This document shows positions 1 to 12,412 of a stretch of DNA of 64,000 nucleotides, piece by piece. Location of the stretch: the NCBI RefSeq assembly GCF_026745355.1, contig NC_079205.1:39715056-39779055 (forward strand), in the 5' to 3' direction. Both the position numbers and the translations under genes were made by a program. This DNA comes from Beta vulgaris subsp. vulgaris (taxonomy: Eukaryota > Streptophyta > Magnoliopsida > Caryophyllales > Amaranthaceae). The notes beneath the pieces were generated by a model. That model saw nothing but the letters and a program-made list of their open reading frames with translations. It had not been told where the DNA came from and made no database searches. The number at the start of each line of letters is the position of its first letter. The first letter of the stretch is position 1.

Positions 1-43
1 GCTGGGCCGGCCCGCGTGCTGGCACGGCCCATGCCCACATCTA
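1..43. mobile_element. right end of a GC-rich hAT-like MITE
   Basis: The first 43 bases are rich in GGCC/GGCCCG and end in GCCCACATCTA. They resemble the terminus of the complete GC-rich hAT element at 45,092-45,504. The element continues left of the window, so its other end and target duplication cannot be checked. It sits inside gypsy leader/ORF sequence that continues on its right. Confidence 0.5.
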
Positions 44-635
44 ATCCTCATCATCGCTTAGTACAATCGGGTTGTACTAAGGCATACGATATCTATAAAT
101 AAATAATACTGTCACTTAGCGTATAATCCCAACAATAAACAATAAGTAAGAATAATCAATAATATAAAACATAAAAATAAAAATAATAGTTAGCAGGGAA
201 GAAAAATATAATCATGCTGAACTAACTATTTAATGCAGATATATAATATTTCTATCCTATATGCCCTTGCTATACTACCCATCACTCACAAAATAATAAA
301 GTAATCCAAATAAACTAGAAGTAGTAGAATAAATAAATAATTAATATATAAATTTTGAAAAAAAGATGAAAAAGAAACGAAAAAAAGAAGTTCGAATTTT
401 GAACCCTAAAAAAAATTTCGGACCAATAAAATAAAATAAAATATTCAGACCATTAAAGAAAATGAATATTTCAAAATCTTGTGTAAAAAATTTTCGAAAA
501 GTTATTTGAACCAAAAGAATAAGTAGGAGCTCGGTTTCTAAAAAAATCATTTGAAGTAACTAGCTAACTAGGCTCCTAAAAAATTAAAGATGGCACGAAA
601 GGCCAATAAAAACCTAAACGTCCAAGATACCACTT
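44..635 (-). repeat. internal leader of a gypsy element, 3' of its LTR
   Basis: Read on the minus strand, this follows the LTR end at 636. It starts with TGGTATC (626-632), matching the first bases of a tRNA-iMet-type primer site but diverging afterwards. It then runs collinear with 40,313-40,830 on the plus strand: both have GAGCTCCTACTTATTC, a GGGTAGTATA block, an AGTTCAGCATG block, TTATTTATAG and then the start of a coding stretch for YNPI-LSDDE. The coding stretch here is cut by the hAT end at 43. The leader implies that the element's internal region extends left, out of the window. Confidence 0.5.
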
Positions 636-3162
636 TGTAACACCCCGATAAATTTCTATTTTGCAAAGTACCTTTTCAATATAAAATTTAGAGAATTATC
701 AAAGTATTATCGCTCCTGTGATAACGTATCGGCTTATTCAGAATTTTACTGTTTAAAACATAATAAATAAACTTTAGAAATAAAGCTTAGTTAGATCAAA
801 AAGTCAAACTAACAAACGTCAAAGTGAAACTCAAAATTCAAAGTCAATAACAAAATAGTCAAAGTCAACTACAAAAAATATAAAGTCAATGTATGATAAA
901 TGATCTACACAAGCTCTTTAATCCCGAACATGATGCATCATCTTCGAACTTATAAATGACAATGCACTATTGATCCCTAGAGACTGCTCCCCAAAAGGGT
1001 CATCACGGGATCAATAAGGCATATACATGATAAACATAGACACACAAAGCACATAATTAGCAAAGCTGAGTACTACATAATAAATAAATAATCTTAACAT
1101 GATAATAATAAATAATAAGCAGGAATAAATAATAATATAATAACATTGCAGACTACTTCTCTGAACTAAACTTTACAACAAATAATAATTACTTTAGATG
1201 GAATAGTCAATGGAATGAGTTGTCTAAACCAAAATCAGTCTTCAAGTTAGGAGACAAAATATATACGAGCGCGACTCCCTATTCGCCTTACGATATCGAG
1301 GAACATTTCAAATAAAGATAGGACACGATGATCAATCTGGTCCCAAAAAAAGTCATGGGCTACCACCATGTATGAACTCCAACTCATACTTGTCTAACAC
1401 TTCAGACGTGCACAAGTCTAAAGCTATTGCTATTCACGTTTCACTTTACATGATTAGTAATTTATTCACATGTAATGACTCACAAGTAGGACAAATAATA
1501 TAATAAAAAAAATCATAAACTCCATTATTATCTTACATTAGATAAGGTGATCAACAACAACTTAACAACCCAAGACTAATTCCAACTTTAATCCATAACC
1601 TTCCTTTATTTGTTGAACCAAGTCAACAACCAACCAACCTTTCATAGGTACTAAATCCACTTACCAAAAAAGGCCATCAATCCTCGCTCACAATGTAATT
1701 AAATAATCAAAAGGGAACAACATGATTCAATCATGATCCAAACCAACATAGATATTACGCCCTCATATGATTTAATAAAATAAAGTTCCCAAATCTCATA
1801 TGCTTGCATCAGTCTTCTATACAAACATAATATAAAAATCAGAACTACATGTTTCACACAATGGCATAAAACATGCAAATCCAACATTAATAGAAATTAC
1901 ATATGAACTAAAAATAGTTTCCTATACATGATACTACATAATTCTTATCCTTAAAATCATAATACTAATCCAATCAACACATAGGTATGTACGTATCTTG
2001 TGTAGACAAATCGAGAGACCACTTTCACAACCTTATAATTTACCTAAAGAGAATTCTCTACCTAAAACAGGCAATATAAATCCATAATCAATCCATTATA
2101 GATTTACAGCAATAATAAAATATTTTAAACCCCTTCTAAAAGTGTTTAAATACCTTTCCCATTATTAAAACTTGATTAAAACCTCCTAGTATAGTACTAC
2201 TACATTAGTTGTTAAAAACTCTCAAAAACCCATGTTTAACTCATATATACTCCATTAAGAATACTCTTTTCAAACTTTCAGCAACATATAACATATTAAA
2301 ACTCTTTTTAAACATACTTAAACATATTGAAATCATAAGAATACTCAATCTCATAAACTATAACATACTACCATGATTTTCCAACTTATAAAACCATAAA
2401 AAACCATGCTTTGACCATTAAAAATCCAATTCAAACATAATAAGTAAATCCGAATGTTTGTTTCTTTAATACACAAAGTATATAATCTTCGATTCATGAT
2501 TAAATCATCAAACTATAACTTTTAAATATAATCACACTAAACAAATCTTAAAATATAAACTTTGCATTTAAATAAAAACTTGAGGAGGAAGAAAATAACA
2601 AGCAACAAAAGAAGAGGAGGGAGGAAGCCAAAAAACAGGGGGTGATGGCCGGCAGGGCTGCCCTGGCTGGTTGGTCGACGGCGGCGGTTTCACACAAGGA
2701 GGAGCGAAGGCCGAAGGAAGAGGAAGAGAGAAAAAAAAAGAGAGAGAAGGAAGGAGGGAGGGCCGAAAATTATGAGGAAGGGGAGAGAAAATAAAGTGTG
2801 TCGGAAAATTTGTGGGTAAACAAGGGTATTTATTGTTTCTCCCACTAGGGGTCCAATTAGGAGTAGGGCTTTGGTGGGTTAGCTAAAAGAGAATGCTTAT
2901 AGAAAAAGTTATAAGGTTTGGGCTCCTCTAATGCAAAATTAAAATCCGTTTCATAACCCAAAAAGTGTTTTAAGCTTTTCAAATATTTTGCAAAGCATTA
3001 CTAGACCAAATATTTAACTTCTTTAAATTATTAAAATAATTCCTTTGACTTTCAAATAGTCAACCTTTGAAAAAATAAATCATTTGAATTCTAAAATATA
3101 CTTAATTATATAAAAATACATACTAAACAATTATAAAATTCATAAATTTACGGGAGATTACA
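636..3162 (-). mobile_element. Tekay/Del-like gypsy LTR (about 2.5 kb)
   Basis: On the minus strand the repeat opens with TGTAATCTCCCG at 3162 and closes with GGGGTGTTACA at 636, giving TG...CA ends. Its first 1.6 kb is collinear with the LTR at 49,413 and the first 1.4 kb with the LTR at 55,768. It includes a CT-rich transcribed-leader-like tract with CGCCGCC/GGCCGGCAGG motifs near 2,640-2,800. A pol remnant ending in a polypurine tract lies on its 5' side and a leader with primer-site-like TGGTATC on its 3' side. One LTR is therefore apparently shared by two internal regions. Confidence 0.75.
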
Positions 3163-3180
3163 GTTTAACCCTCTTAATAG
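3163..3180 (-). promoter_or_regulatory. polypurine tract next to a gypsy LTR
   Basis: On the minus strand CTATTAAGAGGGTTAAAC directly precedes the LTR start. The same tract (TTTTAAGAGGGTTATAC) precedes the plus-strand family member's LTR at 49,413, so it is the likely plus-strand DNA primer of this family. Confidence 0.6.
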
Positions 3181-5063
3181 ATGTTTGGTCCCAAAACTTA
3201 ACACGGAAACTCACATTTTCAAAAGTTTTTAATTCTACTTCCATTTGAGAAATACTTGTGTCACTCATGTGCACCCTTTTACCAACTTTAAAATCACTTG
3301 TGTTATTCATGAACACATTTTCCATGCAGAGAATCTATTTATTTTGCACCAATATGTGTAAATCGCTAAAATAAGCATAAAAATTCTATAAAATAAGGTA
3401 AAAAGCGTGAAATTCTATCGCATTCTACCCCCTTAAAGAAAATGAGTTACGCCCTCGCAACTCACCTTAGTGATGAATAACTCATGAACTCACCTCAATG
3501 AATAACTCAGGATACGTCTTGTTTATTTCATCTTTGACTTCCCACGTTGCCTCTTCAAACTCATGGTTTGACCAAAATACTTTCACGATATTCACATCCT
3601 TATTGTGTGTACTACACACTTTATTATCAAGAATCTCAAATTTGCCCTTTTTTTCCAAATCTCATCACTCCCTTAGTTTGTGATACTTTCAGAAACACTT
3701 TATCACCTACTGCGAACTCATCTTCTCTTCGCTTTAAATCGACATAAATCTTTTGCCTATCTTGAGCAGCTTGTATCCTAGCTTGAATCAACTTCACATT
3801 TTTAACGATCCATGAATTATGTCCCCAATATTATGTTCTCATTAAAATCATTCCAACAAATGGGACTTCTACACTTCCTTCCATACAGTACCTTAAAAGG
3901 ATCCATCTTAATGCTCGCATGATAACTATTGTTGTATGAGAACTCAATCAAATCTAATTGGTCTTACCAACTACCTTGGAAGTCAATAGTGCACGCTCTT
4001 AACATATCTTCTATAGTCTAGTTAGTTCTCTCAGTCTAACCATCAGTTGCAGGGTGAAAGGCAGTGCTCATTTTCAATGTTGTCACAAGATTCAACTGGA
4101 CCTTTTGCCAAAACTTCGAGAGAAATCTCAAATCACGATCTGAAATAATATATGTTGGAACCCCAGGCAGCCTCACTACATGCTTGATAAATAATGTCTT
4201 CGCAAGTTGCTTCTTCTTCCATGTCTCTTTAATTGCAATGAACACAACAAGCTTCGTCAGACGGTCCACAATAACCCAAATAGTGTCATTATCGTTTCTC
4301 GTCTTCGACAAAGCAGTCAAAAAATCCATTGAGATAGAATCCCACTTACATCCAGGAACCTCTACGGATTGAACCTTCCCTATTGTTCTCTTGTGATCTA
4401 TCTTCCCTTTTTGACAGGTCAGACACTTAGGCACGAATTCAACGACCTCAAGCTTTTTATATTTGGCCACCAATAGATCTCTTTAAGGTATGTATACAAC
4501 TTGTCACCCCCAAGGGGTACAGAATATGGAGTATCATGCCCCTCATCTATAGAAGTCTTTTTAGCTCACTATATTTTTATGGTACACACCACCTTCCCTT
4601 GAACCTTAAACTTCCATCATCATGAATCTGAAAGTCGACTTCCTTGCCTTGCTTCATCTTCTCCTTAATCTTATCTAGGTACTCATCCCCAACTTGACCC
4701 TTTTTTATCTCGTCGAAAACTGAAAACCCTAATGACAAAGCACTCAATCTTGCCTCGATCTCCCCAAGATTTAAAATTTTTAGGCTAAGCCTTTGCATAT
4801 CTCGACACAACTCATCACAAACTACCAAGGCATTCATGTTATGGCGTGATTTTCTACTCAAAGAATAGACAACTACATTCGCCTTCCCTTCATGATATTG
4901 GATGTCTAGGTCGTAATCATTTATCAACTCTAACCATCTCCTCTGTCTCATATTGAGGTCTTTTTGGGTGAAAATGTACTTCAAACTTTTATAGTCGGTA
5001 AAGATCTTACATGTAGCCCCATAAAGGTAATGTCTCCAAAATTTTATAGGCTAAAGTCGTATC
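3181..5063 (-). pseudogene. Tekay/Del gypsy pol remnant: RNase H, integrase, chromodomain
   Basis: Fragments of a chromovirus polyprotein lie in order on the minus strand. RNase H with FTDYKSLKYIFTQ spans about 5,060-4,577. Integrase spans 4,473-4,036, with the second half of the zinc finger (CLTC), the first catalytic Asp in SMDFLT and the second in IISDRD. A chromodomain-like tail (VFWSNHEFEEATW, YPELF) lies at about 3,602-3,480. Stops and frameshifts separate the parts, and the His-His half of the zinc finger is damaged. Reverse transcriptase, protease and gag are missing because the sequence upstream is replaced by another LTR at 5,064. It encoded replication functions of a chromatin-targeted retrotransposon and is now dead. 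Confidence 0.85.
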
Positions 5064-5645
5064 TGTTGTAGCCCAAAAATCAAGGGCTATCAAGATGACA
5101 AGTGGCCTCATCGGAGCCCTACACGTGGCAGGTGCTCATAAGGGTAAAAGTACAAAGGGCCAGAAAGCTGCAAGGCTAAAAGTATATCTCCTGAAGAAAA
5201 GTGTACTAAAGTCCCTCTCTTGGCCCAAAGGTTGTACTTAGGCCCAGCAAAAGTAGTCTGCACCTTTGTATGAAAGTGATGTGTACCGACCAATCAATTA
5301 CTGCCACGTGTTATCATTTTATTGATTAGCCAATTAGATGCTCCCAAATTAGGGTGACATCAAGGTACAGCAGTCATTTCAAACAGTATAAATAGTCCTT
5401 GATTTCAGGGTGAAAGGTACGTTTTTCAGAGCATAGTACTGTTATTCTGCCATAAATTCTTCTCTCTCTCTCTCTACTTTCTCTCTCTAAAAGTTCCTTT
5501 ACATCCCTGATATCTGACTTAAGCATAGGAGGGGGAAACACCACCCAAACCTCCAGGGTGGGTCCCTTTTTTGCAGGTTGCTGGCCAGAAGTTTGCATCG
5601 GGATTTGAGCCAATCATTCTTGCACAAGTCTCCAGTGTTAGAACC
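5064..5645 (+). mobile_element. LTR or LTR fragment, same family as 57,520-58,087
   Basis: The segment starts TGTTGTAGCCC inside the RNase H remnant and carries a TATA box (TATAAATA) at about 5,388. It then has a CT-rich leader and a conserved GGGTGGGTCCCTTTTTTGCA block. It is similar, in inverse orientation, to 57,520-58,087. The right boundary is unclear because weaker similarity between the two copies seems to run on to about 5,700. No target duplication was found. Confidence 0.55.
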
Positions 5646-6038
5646 TATCTTTGGGAGTTGTGATATTTAATTACTAAGTTTTACACTACGTAACAGTATC
5701 ACTTAATAAAAAATAACTTAAAGTCCACTAACTAGTAGTCAGGGAAGTCAGGATTGAATCCACAGGGAGAAAGTTATACGATTGTATCTAAACTCTAATA
5801 TTATACTAACTAAATCAGATGGAAATGGTTGACTTAATGAACTAAGCGAATAACAAAATTAAATATGAGGGAATGAATCAATTAATAAAGACCTAGGATT
5901 ATGGATCACTATGCATACAATTTGGGAAATCAGGGACGAATGACAACTACCTGATAAGTCAATTTATCTAGGGCACATGTAATTTCTCTTAAACATTACA
6001 TCCCTCTAAGATCACCTAACCGCTCTCGCATGGTTAAG

Positions 6039-6111
6039 GATTACTCTACCTAATGACTGAAAGCCTATATGAAATCTCTCCTCCCGAAGCAGATTCAGTA
6101 TTACAATAGTA
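6039..6111 (+). repeat. about 74-bp direct repeat, copy 1
   Basis: The block from ATTACTCTACCTAATGACTG to CAGTATTACAATAGTA recurs at 7,191-7,263 with a few substitutions. The two copies bracket the CACTA end that starts at 6,112. Confidence 0.8.
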
Positions 6112-7190
6112 CACTAGTAGAATAATTTCTTATTGCTGCGGTTTTAGCCATACGTAGCAATATATCACATAAAAAGAAAAAGAAAAATATAAAATAACTA
6201 TATTGCTGCAGTTTTGGCCGAAAACCGCACCAATATGGTTTCAACAGAATTTTTTTAAAATCTTTTTGACTATTTGACCAAATATATTGCTGCGATTTGG
6301 ATTTGACAAAAACCGCAGCAATATATTAAATAATATAAAAAATTTATTATTTTAATCTATTACTGCGGTTCCTGTTAAAAACCGCAGCACTAGGTTCATT
6401 AGGGTTTAATAAAACTCATAGGAGACGTTTCCTTCACTTTCACAACACTCATTCCTCCTCACCCTCTCTAATTCTCCTTCCTTCTCTATATCTCCTCACC
6501 CTCTCTAGATCTCCTTCCTTCCTCTCTTCACCTTACGCCACCGGTGGTTAATCCCTCCTCACCCACCGTGCGCCTCCTCCCTCCTCACGCCATCAGCCTT
6601 CCTCCTCGTCGCAACACCGACGCTTCGTTTGCACTCGTGTTCATTCCTCGCTCCGCGGCTTCCTCCCTCCGGTTCGTTAACTCGTGGCTCCGATCCTCTG
6701 CGTCACTGTCAACACCGGTCGCAAACTTTAGTTCTTTAAGTTTCATAATTTAGATCCGCTTTTATTTTCCTTCTTTTTCGTTATTTTTGCTTTTTAGATA
6801 TGTAGATTTTGTGTTCATGATTTCGAATTTCAGTTTATTAAGTTTTGTAATTTAGATATGTAGATTTTGTTTTAGGATTTGTTTGATTTTTATAATTTAA
6901 ACACTTGTTTTTTTTGTTCTTAGGGTTTCATAACTTCTGTTCTTTAGGTTTCATAATTTCTGTTCATGACAGGTTTAACACTTGTTTTTTTCGGTTTTTT
7001 TTCTTTTATTTTCGTGTTCTTTTTGTTATTTTAGATATATAGATTTTTTGTTTTAAGATTTTTTTGATTTTCAGTTTCTTATTTTTTTAATATATTTTTT
7101 TATATTATATTTTTAGTAATTAGTCATTGTAACTAAAATTTAAGTTGCCATAAGATTTGATAGAAACTTATTTTCATCCTCCATTTTAAG
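6112..7190 (+). mobile_element. CACTA element, left end, right end missing
   Basis: It begins CACTAGTAGAA and has subterminal repeats TGCTGCGGTTTT and AACCGCAGCA in both directions (6,135-6,395). A CT-rich leader-like stretch (6,420-6,600) and T-rich sequence follow. No CACTAGTG right terminus is present before the second copy of the flanking direct repeat at 7,191. It has no transposase ORF, so it is non-autonomous and truncated. Confidence 0.65.
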
Positions 7191-7263
7191 ATTACTCTAC
7201 CTAATGACTGAAAGCCTATATGAAATCTCTCCTCTTGAAGCAGATTCAGTATTGCGATAGTAG
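7191..7263 (+). repeat. about 74-bp direct repeat, copy 2
   Basis: Second copy of the block at 6,039-6,111. Here it runs without interruption into GATAGTAGAAATAG, so this copy probably shows the arrangement before the CACTA insertion. Confidence 0.8.
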
Positions 7264-7956
7264 AAATAGAAATCCGGCCTAATTTATAAATCTAGCATGA
7301 ACGATTCAACCACAGGAAACAATTAAAATATAAAGTAATTAGACTAATCCATCGATTCCTCATTGCATACATAGATCCCCACAATCATTGAAATAAAACT
7401 ACTCACTCATCTTTATGAAAACAATAATAAAATCAATATAATAATTCATGCTTGGAATAGTTGCAAATAACTCAGAGATGCATCTAATCAATAATAGAGA
7501 AAAAAATAAAGAAGATCACCAAACTGAAGAACTATATTGAACTTGCAAATAATCCAAAGGTTTGATTTTGAATCTAAAGCGAAAAGTAAAAAACTAGGGT
7601 TCTTGAATTACTCTCTAGAGGGCTAAACAAATGATGAATAAAAAATGTCTTAGTAATGTTCTAATTTTTGTATTTATACTAAACCTAAAACATAAATGAA
7701 AAGTAATACGAAAATAACCCAGAAATTATTAAAATACGCGTGTCGGGTCAACCGCCCGATTATACATTAAAGAGAATTGATGACAAAGAGGCCTGGAGAA
7801 GGTATTGTAAAAATAAATATGATTAAAATGAATATAACTATTTTTGAATTGATTACATATCTTAAATGATGTGATCTATTAATTCTACAATTCAAAGACT
7901 AGAAACTAAAAGTAATATTAAAGAAGCCCTAATGGCCTAATGTACTCACTTGATTC

Positions 7957-8593
7957 TAGAGATGGCCACTTGTGCTGGTTATTTCGTGGGTCCTAGCAGA
8001 TCGGGTTGAGATTTCACGAACTAGGAACGGACCGTGAAATTCACGATTTGGGCGGGCTGGTCCATGGGCTGAGAAATCTTGGCCTACACCGATCTGTTAT
8101 CGATTTTTAGGTTTCGTGAAACAGTTCTGGTGGTTTGTTGGCTTAACGAGATAGCATGCCGGCATGAGATCTTTTTTTAAAATAATTAATCATTAGAATC
8201 ATTCATTACTGTTACATTAAGCTTTTAAAATTAATTATAATATATACAATTATTAATATGATGAATAATTTCATTATTTTTCAATCTGATTAAATTATAA
8301 TATTTGCACTTGGATTAAGATATATACAATTTGATTAAAATATACACAGGTTGAATAATTACTGTGCTGGGTTCGATTCATGGGTCGGGTTGGACCGATT
8401 TCGTGGACCAGACTGGGTGATTTTAGTAGCATGATTTTGTTTGTTGAGCTCAAAAAAGTTGGCCCACGATCCACACACAAATTTTACGGTTCGAGTCGGG
8501 TCAGATCGGCCTTTTCATAGGCTCGGTTCACACAGCCCAATAGGTGGGTTGGGCTGCATGGGCTGAATGGACCCGTATTGTTGGCCATCTCTA
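7957..8593. mobile_element. non-autonomous hAT element with 8-bp TSD
   Basis: The ends are TAGAGATGGCCA and TGGCCATCTCTA, a perfect 12-bp terminal inverted repeat. They are flanked by identical 8-bp direct repeats CTTGATTC (7,949-7,956 and 8,594-8,601). The 637-bp interior is enriched in GGGTCGGG/GGCTGGTCC-like motifs and has no transposase. Terminal sequence and an 8-bp duplication are diagnostic of hAT. Confidence 0.9.
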
Positions 8594-8719
8594 CTTGATT
8601 CTGATAATTTTTAATCCCCATCCAAAACAAAGACCTTTGCAAGTAGTTGAAATCAAAACAAAAACTAGTAATAAATAGATTTTTCTATCTCTATTCAGTG
8701 CTAAAAGCATTATTATTCA

Positions 8720-9790
8720 TAGGGTTGACAATTAGGTCAGATCGAATCTCAGGTCGACCTGTTAACATAAACGGGTCAACACCCCCAAAACCAAATCCGA
8801 CCCGTTTTCCTAAACAAGTCAAAAATTTCAACCCGAACCCGTGTTGTTGATAAACTGGTTGACTTGAACCTGACCTATTTAACCTGAATTTTGAAAATTT
8901 CTCTTGAGATCCAAGAATATGTGGCCAAGCTATATATGATGAGAATTATGGAAGAAAAAAAAGTATAATTAATTTGGAGGCATTATCCTCCAATAACTTT
9001 TATCAACAATTTATCAAGTACTTTTGTATAGCCTCCACACCTATTCTTCTATTTATTTAGTACTTGAAGCTACAACAATGGTTTACATTTTCAATTTATA
9101 TCAATATGTTGGCTAATTTATGAGTTTCTTATTCCTCTTTCTCTCTCTCACTCACTCTATCTCTCTTTTCATGAGTCTGGCTTTACGAGACCAAGCTGAC
9201 TGGTTTTGTATTGATTTGGATTTATATTGATGAGAAATGAGAGATCAAATTTACGAGCAAAGTTGAATAAATATAGTGGAGAGGGAAAGATAAAAAGATG
9301 GGAGAGTTGAACAACGACTGGGGAATAACAAAATAATCATTTTTATCATTTTTCATATTTATGCATCCTCCCATTGAGTTTAGCCCAGAAAAAGCATATT
9401 GTTGCCCCTGCTAAAATTTAACCCAATTAATTAAAACGGGTTAGGCGGGTTATTTCCGAGTTAAAATTTGCAACCCGAACCTAACACATTTAGTTAAACG
9501 AGTCAAAAACGACCTTAATCCTTGACTTTATTTTGATTCAAAGGAAAAAAAAAGCATGCAACTGAAATATCCCACTTAGAACGCCTTTTAAAAGATATGT
9601 GGTACAATTGGATCTTGGAATAAGAAAAAGAAATTTAAAATGTGAATAATTAGGAAAACTCGATCAACGAGATAAAAGAACGACTTCTTCTTTTTCATTC
9701 TATGAAATTAGTCATCACTAACTTAAACACACTTATTTCAAATTAGGTTCGAATCGTGTTTTCAAATTGGATCAACTTTTACCAGCCCTA
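8720..9790. mobile_element. non-autonomous hAT element, near-perfect 8-bp TSD
   Basis: The left end TAGGGTTGACAA pairs imperfectly with the right end TTACCAGCCCTA. Flanks are ATTATTCA (8,712-8,719) and ATTATTCC (9,791-9,798), 7 of 8 matching. Subterminal CGACCCG/CGGGTT motifs occur at both ends. The 1,071-bp body has no transposase reading frame. Confidence 0.75.
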
Positions 9791-9798
9791 ATTATTCC

Positions 9799-10089
9799 AT
9801 CATACAAACCGTTATCATCTTTCCCCTCCTAGGCCCGTTCCATCAATACCAACCTGTCTCTGCCTCTTCCCATATCCATCCATTCCTTTCTATCATTATT
9901 ATGTAATGTCAGCTGTTTTTACTTTTATAGTGACTTGCTAGTTGGCTCCAATCAAGAGGACAAGTATAGCCACATGATTGTTGTTACACCTTGCCACCTT
10001 GGGTTGCACAAAATTGTGCTTAAACGCTAAATATTATTTTACGGGTATGGAAGAGGCTGACACGACACGAGGGTGGGAGTAGAGGCGGA
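9799..10089. other. unassigned intergenic sequence
   Basis: No coding pattern, repeat family or RNA gene was recognised here. Confidence 0.5.
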
Positions 10090-10615
10090 GGCTAATTGAT
10101 CAAATTGGTAAAAAGAAAATTGACCGTCAATAACAATTTAATAAAAAAAACTTGCTTTAACGATAAATTGGTAAAAACAATTAAATTCATTGGTAAAAGA
10201 AATTAAGCTCATACGACATTTAGGTAAATGAAATGAGTTTTGAAGATAATTTGGTAAATAAAATGGATTACTAGCAACATTTAGGCTATATTTTTAAAAA
10301 ATTTCAGCTTGATTAACATTCAATGCATACATTTACATGTCTTTTATATAGATTTTTCGCATTTTTATCTAATTAAATTTTCTTGTGACTATATAATATT
10401 TACCCAATTCGAAATAAAATCTTGTAAATTGCACGTTTTGATCTAATCGGAAAAATTACAGAAAAAATGGCCTAAATGTCGCCAGATCTCAATTTTTTAC
10501 CAATTTATGGTTAGAGCAAGTTTTTGTTACCAAATTATGGTTGCAGAACCTTTTCTTTTACAAAAATATCAGTTTTTTTTTTTACGTTAGACAATTTTTA
10601 CCGATAAATCTAATA
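10090..10615. mobile_element. MITE-like imperfect inverted repeat
   Basis: The left arm (AACTTGCTTTAACGATAAAT, then TTGGTAAAAA and CGACATTTAGG) returns in inverted form on the right (10,455-10,560: CCTAAATGTCG, TTTTTTACCAATTTATGG, GAGCAAGTTTTTGTTACC). Arms are roughly 150 bp and interrupted. Exact termini and target duplication are not clear and no ORF is present. Confidence 0.4.
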
Positions 10616-10644
10616 TTCGTAGAATAAATTCATGAAATACAAAT

Positions 10645-10780
10645 TGTTGATGTGGTAAATTGGCTAAGAAATTCTTGCATGCTTATACGACGAGGTTCAA
10701 ATCTCCTGAATATTTCTCTTTCCTCTATTATCCTTGTTTTGTTTTCTACTTTGGACCTTCACTTCATGCCTTTTTTTTCT
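10645..10780 (+). mobile_element. tRNA-derived SINE-like tract
   Basis: GTGGTAAATTGGCTAAG resembles a polymerase III box A. About 30 bp downstream, AGGTTCAAATCTCC (10,693-10,706) closely matches a box B. A CT/T-rich tail follows, with an internal duplication (TATCCTTGTTT ... TTGGACCTTCA) to about 10,855. It is not a tRNA gene because no cloverleaf can be drawn. No target duplication was identified. Confidence 0.35.
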
Positions 10781-11008
10781 TTTTACTTCTTGCTCTTTCT
10801 CTTTCTTCTGTTATCCTTGTTTCTCTTATCTATTTTGGACCTTCATTTCATTATTTTGCCATCTCTCATAATTTGGTTCTATTTTTGACTTTTTTAGTGA
10901 TATAATGATCATACTCCATCTATTTTGAAATAAATTCAATAATTCGATTTTTTACAATGTTGTTTTGTCTCTATTTACATAATATATTTATATTAACTTC
11001 TTAATAAC

Positions 11009-12168
11009 TGTTAGTCTTGGACGAACACTTAAGCAACTACAAGAGGGGGGGTGAATTGTAGTTGGAGAGATTTTTAAACTTTTTGCGGAAATAAAAGAAT
11101 GATTAAGTAAAAAAGAAATAATTGCATGAATTAAGAAAGAACTAGGAACACGGGATTTTTACAAGGAAAACTTCCTACGCCCAATAGGAAGAAAAACCTT
11201 GACCACGAGGGATTTTGACTCAATTCTCTTTAATAACTTTTAGGCCAAAAGACTCTCTTTTGTACAACATAAACTCAGACCAACTCTGTTCCTCTAGGAA
11301 CGCCCTGTCAGCTTGTTCCCCCTGAACAGTTGACTTCTCTCTTGACTTTACTCAAAGTCTTTTCTCTTTCTCTCTTCTCTTTCTCTTTCTCTTTTTCTCT
11401 CAAAATGATTACAGACTTTGATTCACTCAACCCAATCTATAATACATCAATTTGTAAGAAGAAGAAAAACCGAATGTACTTTCTCTAAGAATATTACATA
11501 AAATTCTGAAAGTATATATTTAGACCATTAGAAAAACTCTATTTGTAGGGATCTTTTTCTTCTCGAATTCTTCTCCACAATCTTCTCAAGATCTTCTCCA
11601 ATAACCCACGTAGCTTCAGCCACTTCTCCTCAATATGTCCGTTGATAATTCCGTTGGCAGTTGGCTTCCTTAATCGTAGCCACTTTATCCACGTTCACAC
11701 ACCTTAAAAATAGAGTGGTTGTTGTAGTTCCTAAAATGTAGGAACTACCTCAATGTTCTATTTTGAAGCGCATCCTTAGGTTAGTGCTTTGCGGCTCCTA
11801 GATTGTAGGCAACCGAAAGATGCTGCACACTAACTCAACACAATATCATGGAACCTTGATATATTCAATTTTGTTACATCCATAATATTAACCGGATATC
11901 ACAAATAAGTTATAAACAACTTAAATTTTGATCAAACACTTAATCAATTCTACATAAGTTATCTAACTTGTTATTTGTGAAATCTAAAGATAACTAAATT
12001 AATTAAAACAAGAAAAAGTAAATCAAACAAAATAAAATAAACGAAAACATAAAAAATATATCTAAGACATATAAAAATTACTTCTAACATAATAAAGTAA
12101 AAACCGAATTAATAAACAAAAACATGTAAACATTAATTATATGTCATTATCAAAATAGTGAAATAACA
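11009..12168 (-). repeat. copia element, 3' LTR
   Basis: 1,160 bp, starting TGTTAGTCTTGG and ending GTGAAATAACA on the plus strand, and aligned along its full length with 19,607-20,751. The internal side (12,169-12,187) carries only a weak purine-rich tract on the minus strand. Confidence 0.95.
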
Positions 12169-12412
12169 ATATTCCCGCTTTCTTATTATGACAAATAATT
12201 AAAATTTTTTTTTAGATTTTTATGTTTTTGAAATCTACAAAGATTAAGACACTAAACTACACAAAAAATAAACTACACAATTTAAAAATATCCACAATCT
12301 GACCGAGTTAAAAACTCTATTGAGACTGGGAACAGGATCAGATAGGACAAGGAACAGGGTTGAGAAAAATATTCATAGGAACTAAGATAAAATTTTTTTG
12401 ACACACTTATAT

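Larger units (their letters stand above)
5646..7760. repeat. non-coding LTR-retroelement-like sequence, split by CACTA sequence
   Basis: Outside 6,112-7,190 this AT-rich stretch has no coding content. It carries a tract reading GGATTGAATCCACAGGGAG near 5,751, of a type common in non-coding LTR retroelement derivatives. I could not find paired LTRs, so the assignment is tentative. Confidence 0.3.

Noticed and set aside
6544..6753. 69-codon frame in a CT-rich leader-like tract
   Set aside because: Short, low complexity and within the CACTA element; no homology recognised.
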